From: Auxenochlorella pyrenoidosa
Taxonomy: Eukaryota > Chlorophyta > Trebouxiophyceae > Chlorellales > Chlorellaceae
DNA: 18,135 bases
Reading direction: 5' to 3'
NCBI GenBank assembly: GCA_001430745.1
Contig: KQ482041.1
Location: forward strand, 266,012-284,146
Shown piece after piece: positions 10,147-18,135 of the stretch (positions are counted from its first letter, which is position 1; each line of letters begins with the position of its first letter). A model generated the notes under the pieces. It saw only the letters and a list, made by a program, of their open reading frames with translations, was not told the origin of the DNA and did not search any database. A program made the translations under genes and the position numbers.

Positions 10147-12965
10147 ATGCTGGGCACGGTGGCCAGCTGGGCCCTGGCCCTCATCTTCCTGGGCTACTTC
10201 ATCCCACACATCATCGTGGCCTGGTTCTACAAGACCAAGAACCTGAAGAAGGCCTATGATGCGCAGTGGGCGCTGGTCACCGGCGCCAGCAGCGGTGAGG
10301 GCGGGGCGGCAAATGGAAGCTCGGCGGGCAGTGGTGCTGCTGCTTTCTCGTCGACCTGCTGCAGGCCTGGCCACTGGCCGCCCTGAATTCCATTTTTTTG
10401 TGTCTCTTTGGGATTCTTGTGGATTTCAAGCAGCAAACCCTGGCCGGTGGTGCTGTAGCCGCTGCACCCAGCCTGGCTGCCCTCATCCCCGGGTCTGGGC
10501 GCGGCTGCCCGTGCCGCAGGCATCGGCAAGTCGATTGCCACCAAGCTGGCGGGACAGGGCCTGAACGTGGTGCTGGTGGCGCTGGGCGACGACCTGCTGG
10601 ATGCCACCCACAAGGAGCTGAGCGAGCGCTACCCGCGCGTCACCTTCCGCAAGGTGGGCCAGCCTGCCGCCAGCCTACCAGCAGCATCCGCATGCCGCCA
10701 CGTTTCCGCCGCCGCCGCATACCACTGCACCAGCGCTGCACCTGCCTTCACTCCACGCCCCATCACACCCGTTGCCGCCAGGTGGGCGTCAACCTGGGCC
10801 AGCCGGGCGGCTACCTGGACACTGTTGCCCAGGCCACGGCCGACATCGACATCCAGGTGGTCTTCTGCAACGCCGGCTACGTGCTCACCGGCTTCTTCGT
10901 GGATGTGTGAGCAGCCCCGGGGGGGCGGTTCCGCTCAGCTGGACCCTGCCATGTCACCTGCCCTCCTCCGGCACTGTTTATTCCATAGGCATGCTGCGGT
11001 GGCAGCTTTGCCAGCCCCCGACGCCGGGACCTCCCTTTGCATGCGCCGCCGTCGCCCACTGCAGAATAGGGGGGTGCCTGGTGCCTGCTCTGTGCCCTGC
11101 GTTCCCAGGCCCGCCCCGCGCTGCTGGCCCTGGCCCCCCTGCCGCAGCCCTGCGGAGAAGCACATGGCTAACCTGGAGTGCAATGCCGTGAGCGCGGTGC
11201 AAATCACGCACCTGCTGCTGTCGCGCATGCGTGCCAAGAAGCTGCGTGGCTGCTTCGTCTACACCAGCTCAGGTGGGGGCCTCGCCCTGGCCGCCCTGCT
11301 CTGCTGGGCAGCCATAGCACAGCACAACCTCACCGCGAGGCGGGAAGCTGCCCTGCTTGACCGTAACCAAGGCGGCGCTGGCAGCGTGCTGCTGCAGGGC
11401 AGCCAGATGGACCTCCAGAACCCTGTGCCCTGCGAAAGGCAGCTCTTACGGTTTGCCGATTTCCACCATTACTGCCTCTCGGGTGCCCAGCCCATGCCTT
11501 GGGGCGGCGCAACCCAGCCCTCCCTCCCCATCATCCTGCTGCCCGCCTGCAGCCGCCGCCATGATCCCCAACCCCTTCTCCGTGCTCTACGCCTCCACCA
11601 AGTCCTTCCTGTCGGGTGAGGCCGCTGCCCTAACCTATGGATACCGGTGGCCCTGTCCCTGGCGTCCAAGCCGCCTGCAGCTGGCAGCTCTGGCGAGGCC
11701 AGAGGAGATGCATTCAGGCACCACACGCCAGCGTCTGCAGCCAAGCTGTCTTCCACCGCAGCTGCCAGCTGGGCGCACGTCCCCGCCTGAACGGCGTTTG
11801 CCCTTCTCAGGCCATCCACCATCCCATGCTAGCCCGCGCCCTTGTGCCGCGCAGCCTTTGGCGCCTCCCTGGCTGCTGAGGTGCGGCCCTACGGCATCGA
11901 CGTGCTTGTCTTCCACCCCTCTCCAGTGGCGACTCGCTTCTACGACAAGGCGAGCTCAGAGTACGATTTTCTTTTGTCAATTCCTACCAGCGAGTCCTAC
12001 CAGCAGTGCTCCCCCAGCTCCCTTAGCTCCGGCAGGGGGACTCTCGCCTCCTGCCCCCCCTCCTCCCCCGCAAAACCCGGGACCCCCGCCCCACCACCCA
12101 CCACCCCCCAGGCACACAAGCTGGACGCCATGGAGTTCTTCAAGAAGTTTGCGGTGCAGCCGGACGAACTGCCCGACACTGGTGGGCGGGCGGGCGGCAG
12201 GGCCGCCTGTGCGGGGCCGCCTGTGCGGGGCCAAATGTGGCGGCAGGGTGGAGCTTTGCCGAAGCGGCAGGGATTGTGCAGTTTGAAGCTGGGGCCGCTG
12301 GGAGGAGGCTGCACACGCGCTGGCACGGGCGGACCCGCCCCTGCCGCCAGCTCCGCGCTCAGCTGCACCTGGCGCGCACTTCAGACCAGATACCGGCGCC
12401 CTCTCCACTCCACTACTACCGTCTGGCCCCTCTCCACCACGCCATCCCAACCCCACCTCGTGCAGTCTTTGCCTCCATCGGCCGCGTGGTCTGGCGCGAC
12501 GTCGGCCCCACTGCCATCTGCTTCCGCCTGCTCATGAAGGTGCGCGGCAGAGGGCCCGGGCCGCGTGCTGGCCACTGGCCTTCGTGCGAGCTGCGCACAG
12601 TCTGCTTCCAGCCTGCTGGGCCCTGCGTGTGCTCGGGGTGCGCACCACCGCCCCTCACCTCCACAGATTGCTCACCGAGCATGGCTCAGCCCGCTGGGGC
12701 ATGACCCTCCCGGCAGCCAACCGTCCCTTCCCTGCTTGCGCCCGCGAGTGACCTCCTCGCAGCCGATGAGCCGCATTCCCCGGTCAGATGCCTTGCAGAT
12801 GCAGCCTTTCTGCATGCGCAGAGCCTCTCCAGCAGCTGCACGAACAGTATGCCCCCATGCCTTCCTGACCACCTACAGATCATGGATTACAACCTGATGG
12901 CCTGGGCCACCGCTGTGTTCGCCCCCTTCATGGCCGACTTCAAGCGCCACGCAAAGAAGGACTGA
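10147..12965 (+). CDS. Membrane-anchored short-chain dehydrogenase/reductase (17beta-HSD / 3-ketoacyl-CoA reductase-like)
   Basis: A complete gene of nine exons: 10147-10294, 10520-10653, 10782-10906, 11148-11272, 11553-11615, 11855-11949, 12112-12181, 12466-12539, 12879-12965. The protein has 306 residues, and all junctions agree in phase. Residues 5-28 form one hydrophobic membrane segment. A classical SDR fold follows: TGASSGIG (45-52) for NAD(P) binding, N124-A-G, N148, S177 and Y190-x3-K194, with the catalytic Ser exactly 13 residues before the Tyr. HPSPVATRFYD replaces the more usual P-G-x-V-x-T segment. The anchor plus catalytic tetrad suggests an ER enzyme reducing a keto group on a lipid or steroid-like substrate, as in HSD17B12/KCR, but the substrate cannot be read from the sequence. 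The C-terminus (AKKD) is basic but is not a perfect dilysine signal. The start is the first ATG before the membrane segment; the frame stays open upstream. One intron has a GC donor. Confidence 0.9.
11950..12111 (+). other. GC-AG intron in the SDR gene
   Basis: The donor is AAG|GCGAGC after F-Y-D-K, and the acceptor CCCCCCAG ends at 12111 before A-H-K-L-D. Both sides are phase 0. The next GT (GA|GTACGA) gives the wrong phase. The donor hexamer is the same as in the probable GC-AG intron at 6490. Confidence 0.75.
12203..12230 (+). repeat. 14-bp tandem duplication in an SDR intron
   Basis: CCGCCTGTGCGGGG occurs twice head to tail, just inside the intron that starts at 12182. It looks like replication slippage and no function is visible. 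Confidence 0.85.
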
Positions 12966-13310
12966 AGGGGCATCCCACGCCATCTGCCAACCGCGCGGCA
13001 GAAGCGAGCGGCAGCGCAGCACAGCTTGGGTGGGGTGGCGGCTGCGGCGCGCCAATCCTGCTTTGCAACGCCCGCAGGCTGCCAACAACATCATATTTGC
13101 CACCGCGGTGCAACATTGGAGCCACAGCAGTCGTGAATGCTGGGGTATGGAAGCACAGGAGGCACCCAGAGGGTCGGTACAGGTGCAACGTTCCAGATGG
13201 CGCAGCATTCGCAGCACTGCCGTGACCTTTTAGTCTGTGCTGAGGCACGAATGTCTACGTGTTCTGTGCATCCTTCTCTCGGTGTCTGATCTTTCTGTCT
13301 GACTAGAGAG
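12966..13310. other. Intergenic region between the SDR stop and the YABBY-like start
   Basis: These 345 bases must hold the SDR 3' UTR and the promoter and leader of the next gene in tandem. I see no TGTAA polyadenylation signal (the usual green-algal form), no clear TATA box and no further gene. A stop codon in frame with the downstream ATG lies at 13287-13289. Confidence 0.5.
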
Positions 13311-16195
13311 ATGGAGGGGCCGGCCAGCGGAGGCATGCTCGCTCAGCAGCTGAGCGTGCTGGTGCAGTGCCATGCCTGCCAGGCCACGCTGCAGGTGAGC
13401 CTGTGCCTGCATAGGCGACAGAAGGGCTTCAGATAGGCGCGAGGTTCACTTCTGTGTGGTCACCTAAGAGCTCGCTGAACGAGAGATTGCTCGCTGGTTC
13501 AGGACGATGCTGTAGGGAGTCCACAGCATGCAGGGGGTGGAGCGTTTGGTGGTCACTGAAGGCAGCGCCGCCAGACCCCGGCTGCCGCCGCCGTCGGCGG
13601 GCATTGCGGGCACGCCCCTTGTTGATGCCGTTCTTGCCACGCCTGTACTCCCCTCCCTTCCAGGTGACACTGCCTGAAGAGGTGCGGCTGCACCGCCCGC
13701 CCGTGCTCAAGATACGATGCAACAGCTGCACCAGGCAAGCTGGCGCCGCTCCATGCTTCCATGCACCGCAGAGCGTGTGCAGTCGCCCGTACGAGCTGCC
13801 TGTGCATGCTGCCCAGATCACCCCTGCTCTGCCCCGCCGTGCAGCCATCTGGAGGTCTCCATGCCGCCCAGCGCGTACGACGTCAGCACACAGGCAGCGG
13901 CGCGGGCCGCGCTGGCCATGCAGCAGGCGGTGCAGGCGCGCGCGCAGGTGGCGCAGGCACGGCAGCAGCAGCTGCTGCTGCACACGTACCAGCAGGGCCT
14001 GGCAGCAGCCACCAGCAGCGCGGCTGGCCTGGGCCGGGGTGCCAGCAGCGGCGCCTCGCTGCAGCACCAGCTGCGGCGCATAGAGCAGGAATGGCAGCAG
14101 GCGCGGCAGGCGAAGCAGGAGGAACAGCAGGCCCAGCAGCGGGCGCCGCCAGAGGGGCAAGGCCTGCATGCGCCAGGGCAGCGATCCCGCATACCTCCCC
14201 AGCCGCAGCAGGCGCAGCAGGTGCAGCAGGCACAGCAGCAGCAGCAGCAGCAGCCCCCGCTGGGCCCCATCCCCACGGGGGGCCTCGACCTGCACCAGCA
14301 GGGCGATGTTAGTCCCAATCTCTCTCTCCCGCTCCCGGTCCTTGGCTCGCCCCCCAGCCCGCTGCCTACCGGCCTGGACCTGCCGCTGTCGCTGGCGCGG
14401 CTGCCCTCTGGCAGCGGCCCTGCTGGCCAGCAGGCAGAGCACAGCCTGGAGCCCGCCAGCCCCGACGACTTTGCTCGGCTGCTGGAAGAAATGGACTTCT
14501 CTCCTCTGGCCTCCCCGCCAGGCTCGCTGGCCTTCCCTGCCGCACAGCCGCCGCCGGCTCTGCATCACCTGCAGCAGCTGTGCACCACGCCTCAGCAGGG
14601 GCAGCAGGTGCAGCAGCAGCTGTCGGTGCCCACGTACCCTCCACTCCAGCCTGGCTGCGGCACGCCGGGCGGCAACGCCAGCCTGACGCCTCTGGTGCAT
14701 GTTGAGGTGCGCCCGAGGCCCGACTACGAGCCCGGTGCAGCCCCCGCCCGTGACAGCGCCCACAGCAGCGGCGGCGCATCCAGCGGAGGCTTTCGCCCCG
14801 AGGCTGCTGGCACGGCTGCCGGGACAGCGCCTGAGGCGCGTGCTGTGCAGCGGCAGCGCTCCTCCACGGCACAGGGCGCTGCGCCAGGCGCGCCGCAGCA
14901 GCCGTCGCGCCCGGTTCGCCTCAAGCTCCGCGCCAGGCCCGGCAGCCCAGGGGCAGGGGCGGCAGAGGCCCAGCAAGCAGGCACTCCAGGGCAGACCAGG
15001 GCTGTGTGCCTGCCGGCCTCACCGGCGCCGACAGGTCGGGCAGGCAAGGCCAAGGCACCAAGGACGGGTGATCCTACGCCCGGTTCCCAGTCTGCTGCCG
15101 GCAGCGAAGCAGCCGGCAAGGGCAGCACTGTGGGCCCCGGGGGGCAGGTCAACGGAGCGGCGCAGGGCAATCAGGCACGGCGGCCGAAGCAGGCAGCAGC
15201 GGGTGGCAACGGCAGGAGCGGGAGGGGCACCAAGCGTGGTGCATCCACAGCGGCACAAGGTGGGTTTGTTTACCTGTTTTCTGTTCCTCGCAGTGGAGTT
15301 TGTGCGAGGGAAACTTTGGACCGGGTTGTGCTGCCCAAGGCCTGCCTCGCCTCCAGCCCCCCCCAGCCCCTGCACCCTCTGCAGCCGTTCGTGTGCTGCT
15401 GACAGGCCGTGTACGCTTTGGTGCTAGGAGCTGCCTCGCTGCCCCCCCACAGCCGATTGAACAATCCCCCTGGCAAGGGGCACTGCAGGCTCCGACGGCG
15501 TGAAGCGCACCGCGTACCAGCACTACACCAAGGCCGAGTATGCGCGCCTGCAGCGCGAGCACCCGCACCTGCCAAAGCAGCAGCTGTTTGACCACGTGAT
15601 CCAGGGGGTGAGGCGGGGGTGGCTGTGCAGCACGCTGCAGCCTCGGGTGTTTCGGTCGCATGGCTGTGATGCCTAGGGTGCAGGGCAGCCAGCTGCAGCA
15701 TGGCGTGTCGGTGGTGGATCAATCATGGATGTGGTGCAGGCATGCTCGCGGCGGTCCTCTTCCATCAAACAGTGCGACTGGCACAGCCCACATGCATGCA
15801 GCTTGGAGGTCAGCTACGCAAGCGAATGCAGGGCAGCCATGCACGCTCAGCCTGAGTGCCCTCCATGCCAACTTGCTCCTCTCCTGGCTCTTCTGCAGTG
15901 GCAGACCTCTCCAATGAACCCCAACCGGCAGGCTTCGACAAATGCAGAAGACGGCCAGGTGCAACCTGCGACGGCTGCGGGTTGGGCGGCAACTGGGAAG
16001 CCTGGGGGCGGCAAGGCGGCAGCCGGCAGGGGCAGACCAGCAGCGGCCAAGGCGCCGACACCCAAAGCGCAGGCAGCCAAGACACAGGGCCAGGGCGGCA
16101 GGGCAGGACGGCAGCCGCAGGGGCCGGCAGCAGCCCTGCTGGATGCCGAGCGCCGCCGCGCTGCACAGCACAGCGCCCCCACGCCCAGGAAGTAG
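13311..16195 (+). CDS. YABBY-like transcription factor: C2C2 zinc finger, long Gln-rich linker, YABBY/HMG-like domain, AT-hook
   Basis: Five exons (13311-13394, 13664-13734, 13845-15259, 15489-15607, 15899-16195) encode 661 residues; all phases agree. An in-frame stop at 13287 supports the ATG. The zinc finger has C20-x2-C23 and C47-x2-C50, with V-Q-C-H-A-C and R-C-N-S-C-T matching the YABBY pattern V-Q-C-x-x-C...R-C-x-x-C-T; the spacer is 23 residues against about 20 in land plants. Residues 525-573 resemble the YABBY domain: K-R-x-A-Y-x-x-Y-x-x-x-E at 529-540, R-L-Q-x-x-x-P (543-549), a hydrophobic helix and the conserved W564. Between lie about 470 residues rich in Gln, Pro, Ala and Ser, with Q7 at 182-188 and an acidic/hydrophobic helix at 259-270. 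GRGRP at 606-610 is an AT-hook core in a basic tail. Inferred role: nuclear DNA-binding regulator with unknown targets. Land-plant YABBYs are only about 160-250 aa. Each domain alone is weak; having both in the YABBY order makes the call. Confidence 0.83.
13735..13844 (+). other. GC-AG intron inside the zinc-finger region
   Basis: The donor is CAG|GCAAGC directly after R-C-N-S-C-T, and the acceptor GTGCAG ends at 13844. Joining AG to C makes Ser, giving C-T-S-H-L-E-V-S-M, which aligns with the end of the YABBY finger. Reading on without splicing loses this match, and there is no GT donor close by. Confidence 0.8.
14233..14253 (+). repeat. (CAG)7 triplet repeat encoding polyglutamine
   Basis: Seven uninterrupted CAG codons encode Q182-Q188 of the YABBY-like protein, within a wider CAG-rich stretch. 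It is a candidate length-variable site between strains. Confidence 0.95.
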
Positions 16196-16669
16196 ACGCA
16201 TGAACTGTGGGGTTTGAGATGTGCCACGAATGCCCCTCCCCGACCCTGCTTTACCAGCCCTCAGCAGCGACCCGCCTGCATTTTGGGGCTTAAGATTTAG
16301 GTTTGTGTCCGCAGAGACGCTGCAAGAGAGTGCCCTGCTTCAACCCGCCTCTTAGTGGACTGCATGTTGGTTGCCGCTTTCCCTGCTTGTGGCATCCGCA
16401 AACGTTTGCGGTGTGCCGCAAAGTCTTGCAAACACAGAGCTGCAAAAGGCGGTCACAGCGGGAGATGTCCAGTTGAGTGGCTGGGACCGGCAGTGTGGCA
16501 TCGCTCTGGGCAGAAGAGAAAGAGAAGCGACGTGCTGCTGTGTATGATACAAGCAATGTGTGCAAGGGGGCACCTCATCAGGGAAGTGCGTCAGGGCCAA
16601 GGGAACAATATGGACAGGGATATGAAAGTGACACGAGACTGCCGGCTGCACAAGCCGGCCCAGCGATGG
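16196..16669. other. Convergent 3' intergenic region between the YABBY-like gene and TMEM65
   Basis: The two genes end toward each other here, so the region should hold both 3' UTRs. No ORF with family resemblance and no TGTAA signal was seen on either strand. It is less GC-rich than the genes and contains the palindrome at 16396-16411. Confidence 0.6.
16396..16411. repeat. Perfect 16-bp palindrome in the convergent intergenic region
   Basis: CCGCAAACGTTTGCGG is a perfect inverted repeat with no spacer, centred on AACGTT. Related GCAAA words recur in the next 50 bases. It could bind a dimeric protein; with no loop it makes a poor RNA hairpin. No function is shown. Confidence 0.85.
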
Positions 16670-17887
16670 CTACGAGGTGCCTGCTGCCGCAGCTGCCGGC
16701 GCCTCAGGTGCCTCAAGCGCCAGCGCTGCTGCTGTGGCTGCCACCGCCGCTGCTGCCTGCTGCTCGCCGCCACCGCCTGTAGCGGGCTCGAGCGCTGCTG
16801 CGGCGGCGGCTGCCGCATCTGCTGCGCTGACAAAGAAGCCCGCCTCCATGAAGAGGAGCGGCGTCATGCCCAGCAGGCAGCCCACTGCCACGCCGAGAGC
16901 GGCGCCGCCCAGCTGCGCCCAGCGGACTTGCGACATTTGCTGTTGCAGCATGCTGCAGGGGGCTAGGGTTGGGGGCAGCATGTGAGTCAACAAATGGCGG
17001 GGGAGCACCGAGGCGGGCGGGGCAGGGGTTGCCACCTGGCAGAGATGCCAGCCGGCGACGGCCCACGCCCTCCTGCGCCCCCCGGCGCTGCTCGCGCTGC
17101 GGGCATGGCCCCCAATCCGCGATGCGGCGCCCGCCCACGCCCGTTGCCGCTGCGCGCGCACGCCTACACGTGCTGGCCCTGGGCGCTCCGGCGGCCGTGC
17201 GCACCTGAGCCGCGGCGGCTGCGCGAAGCCGATGCGCTTGATGTTGTCCTGTATTGTGTGGGTGGCGCTCACACCAACCACATCCGCCACCAGGTTGCCC
17301 AGCCCGGCAGAGGCCAGCACCGACAGCCCCAGCTTGGCGCCAAAGTAGTGGTCTATCTGCTCGCCCGCCACAAGCTGTGTGTGTGGGGGGGGCAACCAGG
17401 CGGGGGGGGGAGATGCTCAGGTGGCATCTGGGCCGGCATGGCAGGCAGGCGGCGAGCCACAGCTTGCGCATCTGCAAACAGGGGCTGGCACGCTTGCGCG
17501 GGCCGTGCCAGAGCCAAGCTGGCGTCCTGGCAGCCCACGAGAGCCAAGCCAAGCTGGCATGCTCCTGTGGGAGCCCAGCGCGCCCGGCTGCCACCCACCA
17601 TGATGGCATTGTCCAGGATGCCAAAGAAGATGAACGGGAAGCCCGAGGCGAACGCCACCGCTGCCAGCTGCCGCGTCGACGGCTTGTCCTCGCTGCACGG
17701 CTGGGAGGGGGTCATGGTGGGAGCGGCAGCGGCTGGCCAGCACCCCAGGTGGGTCGGCGGGCAGGCGCGAGAATCAAAGCAGCACTGGTGCGCCGTGCAG
17801 GCGGCCGGTGCTGGGCGCGCGCCTCACCTGACGTGCGAGAGCTTGCCGAGCATGCGCTGGTACAGGACCGCGTGCTGGATCTGCTGC
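16670..17887 (-). CDS. TMEM65: TMEM65-family mitochondrial inner-membrane protein (5' end unresolved)
   Basis: Four exons in coding order are visible: 17887-17828, 17692-17599, 17374-17205, 16952-16670 (stop TAG at 16672-16670). Together they encode about 200 residues with consistent phases. The first visible exon begins in the third position of a codon, so at least one 5' exon with the start and any mitochondrial targeting sequence is missing. It may lie in 17888-18135 or beyond. Family hallmarks: FFGILDNAIM joined to LVAGEQID (human GFLDNAIMI-AAG), ASAGLGNLVADVVG (human AALGNLVSDLAG), and GVAVGCLLGMTPLLF (human GVTIGCILGMFPLIF). These are three hydrophobic helices. Animal TMEM65 lies in the mitochondrial inner membrane and is linked to sodium-dependent calcium efflux; the algal role is inferred. 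The last ~60 residues are an Ala-rich tail not expected in the family. All three introns are GT-AG. Confidence 0.87.
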
Positions 17888-18135
17888 CTGCAGGCAGGCG
17901 CAGCCGGGTACCAAGCAGCGCAGCTGGGTGCTGCCCATCCTGCCTGCCTCTGATGGCCACATGCTTGCATGCCGTGCCGCATGGTGCACGCCAGGCCTTG
18001 CGCCGTGGCGACGCTGCGCTGCAGCCCCACCAGCCGCGCATGCAGGGCAGGCAATCAGACGTGCCTCCCTGCTAGCCCAGCCAGCTAGAGCAACGGCAGC
18101 CCGCGGGCGCTGGTTCGCTCGCCCGTCAGCTTCCC
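17888..18135. other. Right-edge region upstream of the visible TMEM65 exons
   Basis: The missing TMEM65 5' exon(s) may lie here, but no ORF segment resembles the family well enough to place one. A GC donor (CAG AG|GCAGGC, near 17950) would have the right phase to join the exon at 17887. That is only a possibility. Confidence 0.3.

Noticed and set aside
12540..12878. Possible extra SDR exon starting at an acceptor near 12666 (ATT GCT CAC...)
   Set aside because: Exon 8 joins exon 9 directly in phase 0 (L-L-M-K / I-M-D-Y), and I could not find a donor that would make a conserved exon from this segment.
13429..14976. A 515-codon open frame on the minus strand, antisense to the YABBY-like exon 3
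   Set aside because: It mirrors the GC- and CAG-rich coding exon on the plus strand, translates to Leu/Arg-rich low complexity without domains, and the sense strand carries a complete, phase-consistent gene.
16982..18075. Plus-strand open frames of 273-323 codons over the TMEM65 exons
   Set aside because: The minus strand there encodes conserved TMEM65 motifs with matching splice phases; the plus frames show no recognisable sequence.
1..18135. Mobile elements, CRISPR arrays, tRNA/rRNA genes, viral insertions
   Set aside because: I saw no transposase or reverse-transcriptase motifs, terminal repeats, spaced direct repeats or cloverleaf sequences. Small RNAs inside introns cannot be excluded by eye.

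Overview
The window looks like nuclear DNA of a GC-rich green alga, most likely a Chlorella-type trebouxiophyte. The reasons are very high GC by eye, genes cut into many short exons by spliceosomal introns of roughly 110-350 nt, Ala/Gln-rich low-complexity protein insertions, and protein sequences that resemble plant versions of their families. There are no bacterial operons, insertion sequences, CRISPR arrays or recognisable tRNA/rRNA genes. Most long ORFs in other frames are GC-driven shadows. Exon chains below were built by hand from splice signals, codon phase and family conservation. No RNA evidence was available.

Layout. (1) 9541 down to the left edge, minus strand: the N-terminal half of ASCC3/Slh1, a large Ski2-like DExH helicase. 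29 exons give 1125 codons, running through the first helicase cassette into the first Sec63 domain. The gene continues beyond base 1. (2) 9542-10146: a divergent intergenic region, AT-richer in its first half, probably a shared promoter. (3) 10147-12965, plus strand: a complete nine-exon gene for a membrane-anchored short-chain dehydrogenase/reductase (306 aa). (4) 12966-13310: intergenic. (5) 13311-16195, plus strand: a complete five-exon gene for a 661-residue YABBY-like transcription factor. Its C2C2 zinc finger and YABBY/HMG-like domain are separated by about 470 Gln/Pro/Ala-rich residues. (6) 16196-16669: convergent 3' intergenic region with a perfect 16-bp palindrome. (7) 17887 down to 16670, minus strand: the C-terminal part of a TMEM65-family mitochondrial membrane protein, whose 5' exon(s) were not resolved.

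The four genes have no obvious common pathway: ribosome quality control/alkylation repair, lipid or steroid-type redox, transcription, and mitochondrial membrane function. They look like an ordinary run of housekeeping and regulatory loci.

The most interesting points are three. The first is the YABBY-type protein in an apparent chlorophyte, since YABBYs are best known as land-plant leaf-identity factors. The second is the high share of GC-AG introns: 6 of 44 donor sites inferred here, all preceded by an AG. The third is a one-base reading-frame conflict at an A5 homopolymer in the ASCC3 gene.
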